From Pseudomonadota bacterium (GTDB lineage: Bacteria; Pseudomonadota; Alphaproteobacteria; Sphingomonadales; Sphingomonadaceae), in contig JAEZFL010000155.1 of NCBI GenBank assembly GCA_023417515.1, positions 1-56,255 on the forward strand: a DNA stretch of 56,255 bases, given 5' to 3'. A program made the translations under genes and the position numbers. Within the stretch, counting starts at the first letter, position 1. Each line of letters opens with the position of its first letter. Shown piece after piece: positions 1-8,348 of this stretch. The notes beneath the pieces were generated by a model. It did no database searches. It worked only from the letters and a program-made list of their open reading frames with translations, and had not been told where the DNA came from.

Positions 1-945
1 GGCGTAGGCCATGGCGAGGTAGCCGAACACCGGCTTGCGCGAGAAGGTCGACACGATGTGGCTGATGATGCCGAAGCCCGGCAGGATCAGGATGTACACC
101 TCGGGGTGACCGAAGAACCAGAACAGGTGCTGGTACATGACGGGGTCACCGCCGCCGGCGGCGTCGAAGAAGTGGGTGTTAAAGTTGCGGTCCGTCAGCA
201 GCATGGTGATGGCGCCGGCCAGCACGGGCAGCGAGATCAGCAGCAGGAAGACGGTGACCAGCACCGACCAGACGAACAGCGGCATCCGGTGCAGGGTCAT
301 GCCCGGCGCGCGCATGTTGAAGATGGTGGTGATGAAGTTGATCGCGCCGAGGATCGACGAGATGCCGGCGAGGTGCACGGCGAGGATCACCATGTCCACC
401 GCCGGTCCGGAATGGCCGCTGGTCGAGAGCGGCGCATAAAGCGTCCAGCCGGTGCCGGCGCCGTCCCCGGAGCCGCCGGGCACGAACATCGATCCCATCA
501 GCAGGATGAAGGCCGGCGCGAGCAGCCAGAAGCTGATATTGTTCATGCGCGGGAACGCCATGTCGGGCGCCCCGATCATCAGCGGCACGAACCAGTTGCC
601 GAAGCCGCCCATCATTGCCGGCATCAAGGTGAAGAAGATCATGACCAGCCCGTGCGCGGTGACGATTACGTTCCAGAGATGGCGCGCTTCATCGAGGCCG
701 CCGGCGCCGGCCCAGCTTTCGAGATACTGGATTCCGGGCTGAGCGAGTTCCAGACGCATCATGCCGGACAGCGCGCCGCCGACGATCCCGGAGACGATCG
801 CGAAGATCAGATAGAGGGTGCCGATGTCCTTGTGATTGGTCGACAGGAACCAGCGCGCGACGAAGCCCGGCCGGTGATCAACATGGTCCTGCTCGGCCGC
901 GCCCGGCGCCTCGAACGGGTTCGGGTTTGCGACGACGTCGGTCAT
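1..945 (-). CDS. ctaD: Cytochrome c oxidase subunit I, 3' end missing
   Basis: Catalytic haem-copper subunit of the aa3-type terminal oxidase in the inner membrane; it reduces oxygen and pumps protons. I read 315 codons from the ATG at 945 down to the window edge. The N-terminus has the family motif STNHKDIGTLYLIF, then successive hydrophobic helices, the haem-ligand region around VTAHGLVMIFFTLMPA, and the HPEVYILILPGFG motif of the Cu-B site near the cut end. The family is about 530-560 aa, so roughly 40 percent is missing. No clear Shine-Dalgarno precedes the ATG. The gene upstream is a MarR regulator, not ctaC, so subunit II must lie elsewhere or beyond this edge. Identity is seen directly from sequence. 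Confidence 0.95.
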   Translation of the reverse strand, partial: MTDVVANPNPFEAPGAAEQDHVDHRPGFVARWFLSTNHKDIGTLYLIFAIVSGIVGGALSGMMRLELAQPGIQYLESWAGAGGLDEARHLWNVIVTAHGLVMIFFTLMPAMMGGFGNWFVPLMIGAPDMAFPRMNNISFWLLAPAFILLMGSMFVPGGSGDGAGTGWTLYAPLSTSGHSGPAVDMVILAVHLAGISSILGAINFITTIFNMRAPGMTLHRMPLFVWSVLVTVFLLLISLPVLAGAITMLLTDRNFNTHFFDAAGGGDPVMYQHLFWFFGHPEVYILILPGFGIISHIVSTFSRKPVFGYLAMAYA

Positions 946-1029
946 GCGCGCGCCCGCCGGCGGCGCTCCTTGTCCGGGAACATCTCCTGCTCCTGCTGCT
1001 GCGCCGACCGAGACGGCGGCGCAGCCGAC

Positions 1030-1057
1030 ATTCTATCGCATTACGATATTTTTTCAA
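1030..1057 (-). promoter_or_regulatory. Candidate sigma-70-type promoter for ctaD
   Basis: On the minus strand, TTGAAA and TAGAAT are separated by 16 bases inside an AT-rich stretch that stands out in this GC-rich DNA. It lies in the 148-bp gap between the MarR gene and ctaD and would give a leader of roughly 75-80 nt. Inferred from sequence only. Confidence 0.4.
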
Positions 1058-1093
1058 GCAAAGGGTTGACCGCGGCCGCGGCCCGGGACCGGG

Positions 1094-1492
1094 TCAGTCG
1101 AGTTGCGACAGGAGCGAGATCAGGAGCGGGCGGATGCGCCGAAGCTCGTCGCGGTGGGTGAGCGACAGCGCGCTCATCAATTGCTTCGCCTTGCCGGACA
1201 GGCGCAGGATCACGCTTCGGCGGTCATTCTCGCACGGCACCCGCTCGACCAGGCCGGTCGCCTGCAGGCGGTCGACGAGCCCGCTGACGCTGTGCGGCTT
1301 CAGCAACAGGGTTTCGGCGAGCTGGCCGATCGTCAGCTCGCCGCCCTCCGCCGCCCGCAGCGCGACCAGCACCTGATGCTGCCGCGGCGTGAGCCCGGCC
1401 GACTTCACCACCTCTTCGGTGAAATGGGCGAAGCTCCTGAGCTCGGCCCGAACCGCCGCCAGAATCCTGTAGTCGTCGTCATCGAGGGTCAT
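1094..1492 (-). CDS. MarR-family transcriptional regulator
   Basis: A 132-residue winged-helix regulator of normal MarR length. Residues about 30-100 carry the DNA-binding core: a helix-turn-helix LTIGQLAETLLLKPHSVSG, then the wing LVERVPCENDRRSVILRLSG with the family's D-R-R-S. MarR dimers usually repress nearby genes and release DNA when they bind a small phenolic or aromatic ligand. The start is supported by GGGAG six bases before ATG. Neighbours are ctaD downstream on the same strand and, about 0.5 kb away on the other strand, the tyrosine catabolic genes, so control of aromatic catabolism is possible but only inferred. A near-perfect palindrome lies just upstream. Confidence 0.88.
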   Translation of the reverse strand: MTLDDDDYRILAAVRAELRSFAHFTEEVVKSAGLTPRQHQVLVALRAAEGGELTIGQLAETLLLKPHSVSGLVDRLQATGLVERVPCENDRRSVILRLSGKAKQLMSALSLTHRDELRRIRPLLISLLSQLD

Positions 1493-1502
1493 CGGATGCT
1501 CC

Positions 1503-1528
1503 CGCGACGCTGTGCTAACAGCATCGCG
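1503..1528. promoter_or_regulatory. Palindromic candidate MarR operator
   Basis: Arms CGCGA/TCGCG and GCTGT/ACAGC are arranged symmetrically around a GCTA centre, with one mismatched pair between the two arm segments. It starts 11 bases upstream of the MarR start codon and touches the ribosome-binding site, the usual place for an autoregulatory MarR operator. Role inferred. Confidence 0.5.
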
Positions 1529-1594
1529 GCACGAGGCAAATGCCGGTGTCCCTGACAGGGCCGCCCAGGACGGACGACCCCGCCCGTCCCCGCA

Positions 1595-1876
1595 TCATTG
1601 GCAGCTGGCGGTCCCGCCGTAGCTGCACGCCATGTTGGGACGGTTGCCGACATCCTCGACCCGCTCGCGGTCGAGCCGGTCGCGCTGCGCCCATTGGCTC
1701 TCGGTAAGGCAGACTCGGCGGACGCGGATATTCGATCCGGTGCGCTGATATGACCGGCACACGCGCCGCTCGGTCGGATCGGCCCTCGCCGCCGCCGGCC
1801 CGGTGCCGACCTGCGCGGCGAGCGAGGCGGTGGAGATCGCCAGGCCAAGGGCGGCCAGCAACGGAGTGAGCTTCAA
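1595..1876 (-). CDS. Small secreted hypothetical protein
   Basis: A 93-residue protein of unknown function. I chose the TTG at 1876 because GGAGG sits seven bases upstream and translation from there begins with a clean Sec signal peptide (LKLTPLLAALGLAISTASLA, cleavage near AAQ). An ATG 81 bases upstream would put an unlikely charged segment ahead of the signal. The mature part has four cysteines (VCRSYQ, VRRVCLTES, NMACSY, ASCQ), enough for two disulfides in the periplasm. The pattern of a CR motif, then a basic VC motif, then QWAQRDRLDRERV recurs, as I remember it, in many small exported proteins of sphingomonads. It diverges from hppD with a 140-bp shared upstream region. No function should be assigned. 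Confidence 0.7.
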   Translation of the reverse strand: MKLTPLLAALGLAISTASLAAQVGTGPAAARADPTERRVCRSYQRTGSNIRVRRVCLTESQWAQRDRLDRERVEDVGNRPNMACSYGGTASCQ

Positions 1877-2016
1877 GCGCGCGCCTCCTTCTCGGCTGCC
1901 GCAGCCATCGCACGAATCGCGCTTTTTCGCCAGTCTTGGCGCTCCTCTTCCCTGCAACGGGCGCTGGGAGTAGGAGGGGCGCCGACCTGTCAGATTGCTT
2001 ACGAAAGGAGCGCGCC

Positions 2017-3075
2017 ATGGCGACGCAGCAAGCGGTTCGCGAGAACCCGATCGGCCTCAACGGATTCGAATTCGTCGAGTTCACCGGCCCGGATCCGGAG
2101 GCGCTCGCCGGCCTGTTCACCAGGCTCGGCTTCACCCATGTTGGCAACCATCGCGAGAAGGCGATCCGCCGCTATTGCCAGGGCGACATCAACTTCATCC
2201 TCAACATGGAGCCGACCGGCCACGCCGCCGAGTTCCGCGCCGCCCACGGCCCGTCGGCGAGCGCGATGGCGTTCCGAGTCGAGGATTCCGCCAAGGCGCT
2301 CAAGCTCGCGGTCGAGCGCGGCGCCACCGAAACCAGGGGAGATCTCGACCTGCCGACCCTGGAAGGCATTGGCGGCTCCTATCTCTATCTCGTCGACCCG
2401 GCCGCCCAGAAGCGGCTCTACGAGCAGGATTTCGAGACGATCGCGGAGTGCGGGCCCGGCGCCGGCCTCCACACGCTCGACCACCTCACCCACAATGTGA
2501 ACCGAGGCCGGATGAACCATTGGGCGACGTTCTACGAGCGCATCTTCAACTTCCGCGAGATCCGCTATTTCGACATCGAGGGCCAGCAGACCGGCCTCCT
2601 GTCGCGCGCGATGACCGCTCCGGACGACAAGATCCGCATCCCCCTTAACGAGAGCCAGGACGATTATTCGCAGATCGCGGAATATCTGAAGGAATATAAG
2701 GGCGAAGGCATCCAGCATCTGGCTTTCGCGACCGACGACATCTTCAAGACGGTCGATGCCCTGCGCGCCGCGGGGGTGAAATTCCAGGACAGCCCCGACA
2801 CCTATTACGACATGATCGACCAGCGCATCCCGCACCACGAGCATGACGTTCAGGCGATGCGCGACCGCCGCATCCTGATCGACGGCTCGCCCGAGACCGG
2901 CGAGGGCCTGCTCCTCCAGATCTTCACCGAGAACATGGTCGGCCCGATCTTCTTCGAGATCATCCAGCGCAAGGGCAACGAGGGCTTCGGCGAAGGCAAT
3001 TTCAAGGCCTTGTTCGAGTCGATCGAGCTCGACCAAATCCGCCGCGGGGTGATCCCGGCCAAGGCGGAGGCGTGA
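2017..3075 (+). CDS. hppD: 4-Hydroxyphenylpyruvate dioxygenase
   Basis: Cytoplasmic non-haem Fe(II) enzyme that converts 4-hydroxyphenylpyruvate to homogentisate in tyrosine breakdown. 352 aa, normal length. The start at 2017 has AAAGGAG six bases before ATG; an in-frame ATG at 1936 has none. Two vicinal-oxygen-chelate domains are visible. Iron ligands are the His in LDHLTHNVNRGRM, the His in GIQHLAFATDDI, and the Glu in GPIFFEIIQRKGNEGFGEGN, a stretch characteristic of the family. It is first in the run hppD-hmgA-fahA. The 70-bp gap to hmgA holds a palindromic repeat, so whether one transcript covers all three genes is uncertain. Confidence 0.96.
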   Translation: MATQQAVRENPIGLNGFEFVEFTGPDPEALAGLFTRLGFTHVGNHREKAIRRYCQGDINFILNMEPTGHAAEFRAAHGPSASAMAFRVEDSAKALKLAVERGATETRGDLDLPTLEGIGGSYLYLVDPAAQKRLYEQDFETIAECGPGAGLHTLDHLTHNVNRGRMNHWATFYERIFNFREIRYFDIEGQQTGLLSRAMTAPDDKIRIPLNESQDDYSQIAEYLKEYKGEGIQHLAFATDDIFKTVDALRAAGVKFQDSPDTYYDMIDQRIPHHEHDVQAMRDRRILIDGSPETGEGLLLQIFTENMVGPIFFEIIQRKGNEGFGEGNFKALFESIELDQIRRGVIPAKAEA

Positions 3076-3083
3076 TCCCAGAT

Positions 3084-3170
3084 CGTCACCCTGAACTTGT
3101 TTCAGGGTCCATTTCGACGACGCTTCGGCGCAGGAGGACAGATGGATGCTGAAACAAGTTCAGCATGACG
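3084..3170. repeat. Dispersed palindromic repeat, CTGAACTTGTTTCAG family
   Basis: Two 15-base arms, CTGAACTTGTTTCAG (3091-3105) and its exact reverse complement CTGAAACAAGTTCAG (3149-3163), flank a 43-base middle; the edges carry CGTCA and TGACG. The element can fold into a long hairpin. As I recall, this repeat is scattered through sphingomonad genomes, and its translation (MLKQVQHD) appears at the start of many annotated proteins. Here it fills the hppD-hmgA gap and overlaps the start of hmgA. Confidence 0.85.
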
Positions 3171-4471
3171 GGGCGGGTTTGACCGACGCGGCCTATTTCC
3201 CCGGGTTTGGCGGGCATTTCGAGACGGAGGCGGTGCCGGGGGCGCTGCCGAAGGGGCGCAATTCGCCGCAGCGGCCGCCGTTCGGGCTCTATGCCGAGCA
3301 GCTGAGCGGGACCGCCTTCACCGCGCCGCGCGACCATAATCGGCGGTCGTGGCTCTATCGACTGAGGCCGTCGGCGGAGCATCCGCCTTATCGGCGTTAC
3401 GAGGGCGCCAAGCTGTTCGCGCCGGGCACGGCGGACGAGCCGCTGCCGCCCAACCGGCTGCGCTGGGACCCGCTCGACCTGCCGGGCGAGCCGACGGACT
3501 TCGTCGACGGCCTCGTCACGATGATGGCCAACCGCTCGCCCGAGGACCTGGAGGGCGTCGCGGTTCACATCTACCGTGCCACCAAAAGCATGGAGCGGCG
3601 CGCCTTCTTCAACGCAGACGGCGAGCTGCTGATCATCCCCGAGCAGGGGCGGCTGGAGCTGCTGACCGAGCTCGGCCGGATCGACCTCAAGCCCGGCGAG
3701 GTCGCCCTCGTCCCGCGCGGGGTGCGCTTCCGGGTGATGCTGCCGGACGGCCAGGCGCGCGGCTATGTCGCCGAGAATCACGGGAGCCTGTTCCGCCTTC
3801 CCGACCTCGGCCCGATCGGCTCCAACGGCCTCGCCAATGCGCGCGACTTCCTGACTCCGCGGGCCTGGTTCGAGGATCGCGACGAGCCGTTCGAGCTTGT
3901 GCAGAAGTCGCTCGGGTCGCTGTGGATCACCGAGCTCGACCGCAGCCCGCTCGACGTCGTCGCCTGGCACGGCAATCTCGCGCCGTGGAAATATGATCTC
4001 AGCCTGTTCAACACGATGGGAACGGTCAGCTACGACCATCCCGACCCCAGCATCTTCACCGTCCTGACCTCGCCGAGCGACGTGCCGGGCCGCGCCAATG
4101 CCGACTTCGTCATCTTCCCGCCGCGCTGGATGGTGGCCGAGGACACGTTCCGCCCGCCCTGGTTCCACCGCAACGTGATGAGCGAGTGCATGGGCCTGAT
4201 CCATGGGGCCTATGATGCCAAGGCCGAGGGCTTCGCGCCCGGCGGCCTGTCGCTTCACAATCTGATGGCCGGCCACGGCCCCGACGTGGCGAGCTGGAAG
4301 GCGGCGAGCGAGGCGGAGCTGAAGCCGCACAAGATCGAGGGGACGATGGCCTTCATGGTCGAGACCTGCTGGCCCTACCGCCCGACCCGATACGCGCTGG
4401 AGAGCGACGCCCTCCAGCAGGGTTATGACGCCGCCTGGGGCGGCTTTCCGAAAGCGAGGCTGCCTGAATGA
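3146..4471 (+). CDS. hmgA: Homogentisate 1,2-dioxygenase
   Basis: Iron enzyme opening the ring of homogentisate to maleylacetoacetate. The family start YFPGFGGHFETEA, the core GRNSPQRPPFGLYAEQLSG, and the metal-site region WFHRNVMSE...GGLSLHN are clear. The start is ambiguous. ATG 3146 has AGGAGGA with ideal 7-base spacing but lies inside the palindromic repeat, adding MLKQVQHDGAG to the protein (441 aa). An in-frame TTG at 3179 gives (M)TDAAYFPGFGG, matching homologues as I remember them (430 aa), but lacks a Shine-Dalgarno. I report the longer form because of its ribosome-binding site. The stop overlaps the fahA start (ATGA), so the two genes are translationally coupled. Confidence 0.95.
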   Translation: MLKQVQHDGAGLTDAAYFPGFGGHFETEAVPGALPKGRNSPQRPPFGLYAEQLSGTAFTAPRDHNRRSWLYRLRPSAEHPPYRRYEGAKLFAPGTADEPLPPNRLRWDPLDLPGEPTDFVDGLVTMMANRSPEDLEGVAVHIYRATKSMERRAFFNADGELLIIPEQGRLELLTELGRIDLKPGEVALVPRGVRFRVMLPDGQARGYVAENHGSLFRLPDLGPIGSNGLANARDFLTPRAWFEDRDEPFELVQKSLGSLWITELDRSPLDVVAWHGNLAPWKYDLSLFNTMGTVSYDHPDPSIFTVLTSPSDVPGRANADFVIFPPRWMVAEDTFRPPWFHRNVMSECMGLIHGAYDAKAEGFAPGGLSLHNLMAGHGPDVASWKAASEAELKPHKIEGTMAFMVETCWPYRPTRYALESDALQQGYDAAWGGFPKARLPE

Positions 4472-5475
4472 AGCTTGGTTCCTTGAAGGGCGGCCGCGAC
4501 GGGCGCCTGGTCGTGGTCAGCGACGACCTCGCCTGGTGTGCCGACGCCACCCATATCGCCCCGACGCTTCAGGCCGCGCTCGACGATTGGGCCGAGGTCG
4601 CGCCGCGGCTCGAACTGCTCGCCACCGACCTCGCCCACGAGGTCATCCCGATGATGCGCTTCCACGAGCGCCAGGCCGACGCCCCCCTGCCCCGCGCCTA
4701 TCAATGGGCGGACGGCTCGGCTTACGTGAACCATGTCGAGCTGGTGCGTAAGGCGCGCGGGGCGGAGATGCCGGAGAGCTTCTGGACCGACCCGCTCATG
4801 TACCAGGGCGGCTCCGATGAGCTGCTCGGGCCGCGCGACCCGATCCCGCTCGCCGACGAGAGCTGGGGCTGCGATCTCGAGGCCGAGGTAGTGGTGGTAA
4901 CCGACGACGTGCCGCAGGGCTGCACTCGCGAGGAGGCGCTCGGCCACATCAAACTTATTGGCCTCGTCAACGACGTGAGCCTTCGCAACCTCATCCCGGC
5001 GGAGCTCGCCAAGGGCTTCGGCTTCGTCCAGTCCAAGCCCGCCTCGGCGCTGTCGCCGGTGCTGGTGACGCCCGACGCGCTCGGTTCGGCATGGCAGGAC
5101 GGCAAGCTCCACGGAATCCTCAGGGTGGATTTCAACGGCCAGCCCTTCGGACGCGCCGACGCCGGCACTGACATGACCTTCGACTTCGGAACGCTGATCG
5201 CGCACCTCGCCAAGACGCGGAATCTGGGCGCGGGCTCGATCATCGGATCGGGAACCGTCTCCAATCGCGACGAGGACGGCGGGCCCGGCAAGCCGGTCGA
5301 CCGCGGCGGGCGCGGCTATTCCTGCCTTGCCGAGCTGCGCACCGTCGAGACGATCCTCGACGGCAAGGCCGCGACGCCCTTCCTCAAACATGGCGACAGC
5401 GTGCGCATCTGGATGGAGGACGAGACCGGCCACTCCATCTTCGGCGCGATCGAGCAGGATGTGGTCCCGGCCTGA
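4468..5475 (+). CDS. fahA: Fumarylacetoacetase (fumarylacetoacetate hydrolase)
   Basis: Hydrolyses fumarylacetoacetate to fumarate and acetoacetate, the last step of tyrosine catabolism. 335 aa, usual for the bacterial form. Residues 140-330 hold the FAH fold with metal-ligand acids in CDLEAEVVVVTDDVP and GLVNDVSLRNLIP, followed by GSGTVSNRDEDGG. The ATG overlaps the hmgA stop as ATGA. The isomerase normally needed between HmgA and FahA (MaiA, a glutathione transferase) is not encoded here, so it must be elsewhere or replaced by another enzyme. The next gene is on the opposite strand, ending seven bases beyond the stop. Confidence 0.93.
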   Translation: MKLGSLKGGRDGRLVVVSDDLAWCADATHIAPTLQAALDDWAEVAPRLELLATDLAHEVIPMMRFHERQADAPLPRAYQWADGSAYVNHVELVRKARGAEMPESFWTDPLMYQGGSDELLGPRDPIPLADESWGCDLEAEVVVVTDDVPQGCTREEALGHIKLIGLVNDVSLRNLIPAELAKGFGFVQSKPASALSPVLVTPDALGSAWQDGKLHGILRVDFNGQPFGRADAGTDMTFDFGTLIAHLAKTRNLGAGSIIGSGTVSNRDEDGGPGKPVDRGGRGYSCLAELRTVETILDGKAATPFLKHGDSVRIWMEDETGHSIFGAIEQDVVPA

Positions 5476-5482
5476 GCCGGGA

Positions 5483-6139
5483 CTATTCGACCCGGAACTC
5501 GGTGACGATCAGGCGGGCCCGGCCGGTGGCGTAGACACCGTGGCCGTAGCCGTCGCCGCCGCCGAGGACGAAGCCGACCTGGTCGGCACTGGCGATGGCG
5601 TCGCGGAAACCCGCGGGATTGGTCCGAGCGCTCGACCGTTCGACCGCGGTCCAGTTGCCGTTGAGCGGCGCGACCATCTCGAACGTGCCGGGACGAAGCG
5701 GCGACTGGGTGGCGAAGGTGCCGTACCAGCGATAGGCCTCATAGCGCCCGCGCGCGCTCCAATTGTCGCCGCTGCGCTGGAAGAAGGGCGTGATCATCGA
5801 GGCTTGCGCCGGATTGGTGCGCGGGACGATGCGCACACCGGGATCGGCCTCGATCCGGTAGCGCATGACGATGCGGCTCTTGCCGGCGAGCGAGCCGTGA
5901 CGGAAGGTGACATAATGGACGCTGCCCGGCGCCTGCGGCAGATCGATCGCGAAGCCGCCGCCGCGCAGCGCCGTCGGGTGAAGCGGCATGCCGTGCGAAT
6001 AATTGCGCCCGCGGATGATCGGCCCGATCGTCCAGGCGCCCGCAGGGGGAGCCTGGGCCGCTTCGGCGATGCTCGCCGAGCCGCCACCGCCATAGGCCGC
6101 GAGCGACAGCGCGAAGATGGTTGCAGCACGAAACAGCAT
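5483..6139 (-). CDS. Secreted protein of unknown function
   Basis: 218 aa from the ATG at 6139, which has GAGGA eight bases upstream and opens a Sec signal peptide (MLFRAATIFALSLAA, then a glycine/alanine-rich stretch). Translation could also begin further upstream at 6388, but that region has no signal and overlaps the kinase gene. The mature domain is rich in aromatic and glycine residues (NYSHGMPLHP, NWSARGRYEAYRWYGTF, GPLNGNWTAVE-like, VGFVLGGGDGYGHGVY), suggesting a beta-sandwich, perhaps carbohydrate-binding, but I do not recognise the family. It ends convergently with fahA. There is no lipobox cysteine, so a periplasmic or secreted location is inferred. Confidence 0.7.
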   Translation of the reverse strand: MLFRAATIFALSLAAYGGGGSASIAEAAQAPPAGAWTIGPIIRGRNYSHGMPLHPTALRGGGFAIDLPQAPGSVHYVTFRHGSLAGKSRIVMRYRIEADPGVRIVPRTNPAQASMITPFFQRSGDNWSARGRYEAYRWYGTFATQSPLRPGTFEMVAPLNGNWTAVERSSARTNPAGFRDAIASADQVGFVLGGGDGYGHGVYATGRARLIVTEFRVE

Positions 6140-6263
6140 CGGTCGGATCCTCGCAAATGCGTGATTTGAGAGCGCCTTAACGCCGCGAGGCCTTCGCCAG
6201 CCTGAATTTGCCGGAAGTCGGAGGTTCATGTTCGGCGCGGACGCAGGCCGGCCGGACCTTGCC

Positions 6264-8345
6264 TCAGGCGGCTGCCCTGGCGCCTTCGACCGTCGCGGTG
6301 AGACAGGAGCGCAGCTGCTCCGGCGTGAACGGCTTGGACAGGATCGCGACATTGTCGGGCCGCTCGCCGATCGATTCCTTGTCGGCATAGCCGGTGATGA
6401 TGATCGCCGGCAGCCCCGGCATCCGCTCGCGTGCCTGCCTGATCAGCTCGGCGCCCGACACCTTGGGCATCGCATAGTCGCTGACGAGCAGATCGAAGCC
6501 GTCCGCCGCGGTCTGGATCAGGGCCAGGGCCTCCGGCCCGTCCCCGGCCGTCGTCACCCGATGGCCCATGTCCCCGAGCAGGCCGGCGGTGATCGCGCGC
6601 ACGCCGTCATGGTCGTCGACAAGCAGGATGTTGAGCGGGTCGGTTTCGGGCTGGTCGGCCGTCTCCCGCGCCTTGTCGGCCGTGGGCTCCGCTGACGCCT
6701 CGGCCCGCGGCAGCCAGATCTCGACGCGGGTGCCCTCGCCGAGCCGGCTCGCGATTCGGATGGCACCGCCCGACTGCTTGGCGAAGCCGTAGACCATGGA
6801 CAGGCCGAGGCCGGTGCCCTTGCCGATTTCCTTGGTGGTGAAGAACGGCTCCATCACCTGCTCGATCATGTCCGGAGCGATTCCGTGGCCGGTGTCGCTG
6901 ACCGACAGGACGACATAGTCGCCGGGCGCGAGGTCGGCCTCGCCCTGGTCCGGCTCCACCTTGCACTTGTCGGCGGCGACAGTGATCGTGCCGCCGTCGG
7001 GCATGGCGTCGCGTGCATTGATGATGAGGTTCATCAGCGCGAGCTCGAGCTGCGCCTCGTCGGCGAAGGCGCAGCCGGGGTCCTCGCCGATCTGCCACTC
7101 GACCTCGACGAGGCCGCCGAGGGTGTGGGCGACGAGGTCCGACACCGACTTGGCGAGGTGATCGATCTCGATCCGGTCCGGCCGCAGCTGCTGGCGGCGG
7201 GCGAAGGCGAGCAGGCGCCGCACCAGCTCCGACCCCTGCTCGGCCGCGTGACGCGCCATGCCGAGGATCTTCTTGTGCTCCTCCTCGAGCGGCAGGCGCT
7301 TCTCGATGATCGACAGGCCGCCGAGCACCGCCGCGAGAAGATTGTTGAAGTCGTGGGCGATTCCGCCGGTGAGCTGGCCGATCGCGTCCATCTTGCGCGC
7401 CTGGACGAGCTGACTTTCGAGCAGGCGCCGGTCGGTGACGTCCATCAGGGTGCCGGCGAACTCGACCGGCTTGCCGGACGCGTCCTTGAGCAGGATAGAC
7501 TGGTCGTGGAAGTGCTTCCAGCTGCCGTCGGCGCATTGCCAGCGATATTCGACCGAGCCGACGCCGTTATCCTTGCGCGCCTCGATCGCGGCGATGACCC
7601 GCTCGCGGTCCTCCTCGTGGAGGCGATCGGCCCACAGGTTCGGCTGTTCGCGAAGCTCGGCGAAATCGAAGCCGGTGACGGCCCTGAAATCGCCACTGAC
7701 GAAGTCCGGCCGCCGCGGCGAGCAGTCCAGCGGCTCGAGATAGAGCACGATCGGCAGCGATTCGATGATCGCCGCCTGGCGCTGCTGAGCCCGCCGCAGC
7801 TCCTGCTCGGTGCGCAGAAGCTCGGCATTGGCCCTGAGGTTCGCGTCGAGCAGCTCCTGCTCGGCCCTCGCCTTGCGCTCGACCTCCTTGGTCATGTTGA
7901 ACAGGTCGACGAACACCGCGACCTTGGACCTGAGCACGGTCGCGTCGACCGGCTTGAACACATAGTCGACGGCCCCCATCGAATAGCCGCGCAGCAGATG
8001 CTCCATGTCCTTGTTGACCGCGGACAGGAAGACGATCGGGATGCGCTTGGTCTGCTCGCGCGCCCGGACCATCTGGGCCGTCTCGTAGCCGTCCATGCCC
8101 GGCATGTAGACGTCGAGCAGGATGACCGCGAACTCGCCTTTCAGGAGGTGGCGAAGCGCTTCCTCGCCCGAGGTGGCGACCACCACTTCGGCGACATCCT
8201 CGAGCACCGTTCGGATGGCGAGGAGGTTGCGCTCGTCATCGTCCACCACGAGGACGCGGGCGCGCTCGCCGAGCGCTTTGGCCGGGGCGAGCTTGGTCGT
8301 GGCCGCCGGCGCGGCTTTGGTGGCAGCAGGTTTGATGGAGGCCAT
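6264..8345 (-). CDS. Soluble hybrid histidine kinase, REC-PAS-HisKA-HATPase-REC
   Basis: 693 aa, no membrane helix. Order: an alanine/lysine-rich tail (1-28); a receiver with VLVVDDDERN and phospho-Asp in ILLDVYMPGMDGYE (about 30-145); a coiled linker rich in Glu/Arg (150-195); a PAS fold (200-315) ending LMDVTDRR; a HisKA helix with IAHDFNNLLAA, whose His is the phosphorylation site; an ATPase with NLIINARDAM, SDTGHGI and KGTGLGLS; and a C-terminal receiver (565-685) with LLVSDYAMPKVSG. Its start lies three bases after the stop of the 1607-aa kinase, so both are on one transcript. The N-terminal receiver suggests it takes phosphate from a partner, probably that kinase. No output gene is adjacent. 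Confidence 0.92.
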   Translation of the reverse strand: MASIKPAATKAAPAATTKLAPAKALGERARVLVVDDDERNLLAIRTVLEDVAEVVVATSGEEALRHLLKGEFAVILLDVYMPGMDGYETAQMVRAREQTKRIPIVFLSAVNKDMEHLLRGYSMGAVDYVFKPVDATVLRSKVAVFVDLFNMTKEVERKARAEQELLDANLRANAELLRTEQELRRAQQRQAAIIESLPIVLYLEPLDCSPRRPDFVSGDFRAVTGFDFAELREQPNLWADRLHEEDRERVIAAIEARKDNGVGSVEYRWQCADGSWKHFHDQSILLKDASGKPVEFAGTLMDVTDRRLLESQLVQARKMDAIGQLTGGIAHDFNNLLAAVLGGLSIIEKRLPLEEEHKKILGMARHAAEQGSELVRRLLAFARRQQLRPDRIEIDHLAKSVSDLVAHTLGGLVEVEWQIGEDPGCAFADEAQLELALMNLIINARDAMPDGGTITVAADKCKVEPDQGEADLAPGDYVVLSVSDTGHGIAPDMIEQVMEPFFTTKEIGKGTGLGLSMVYGFAKQSGGAIRIASRLGEGTRVEIWLPRAEASAEPTADKARETADQPETDPLNILLVDDHDGVRAITAGLLGDMGHRVTTAGDGPEALALIQTAADGFDLLVSDYAMPKVSGAELIRQARERMPGLPAIIITGYADKESIGERPDNVAILSKPFTPEQLRSCLTATVEGARAAA

Positions 8346-8348
8346 GCG

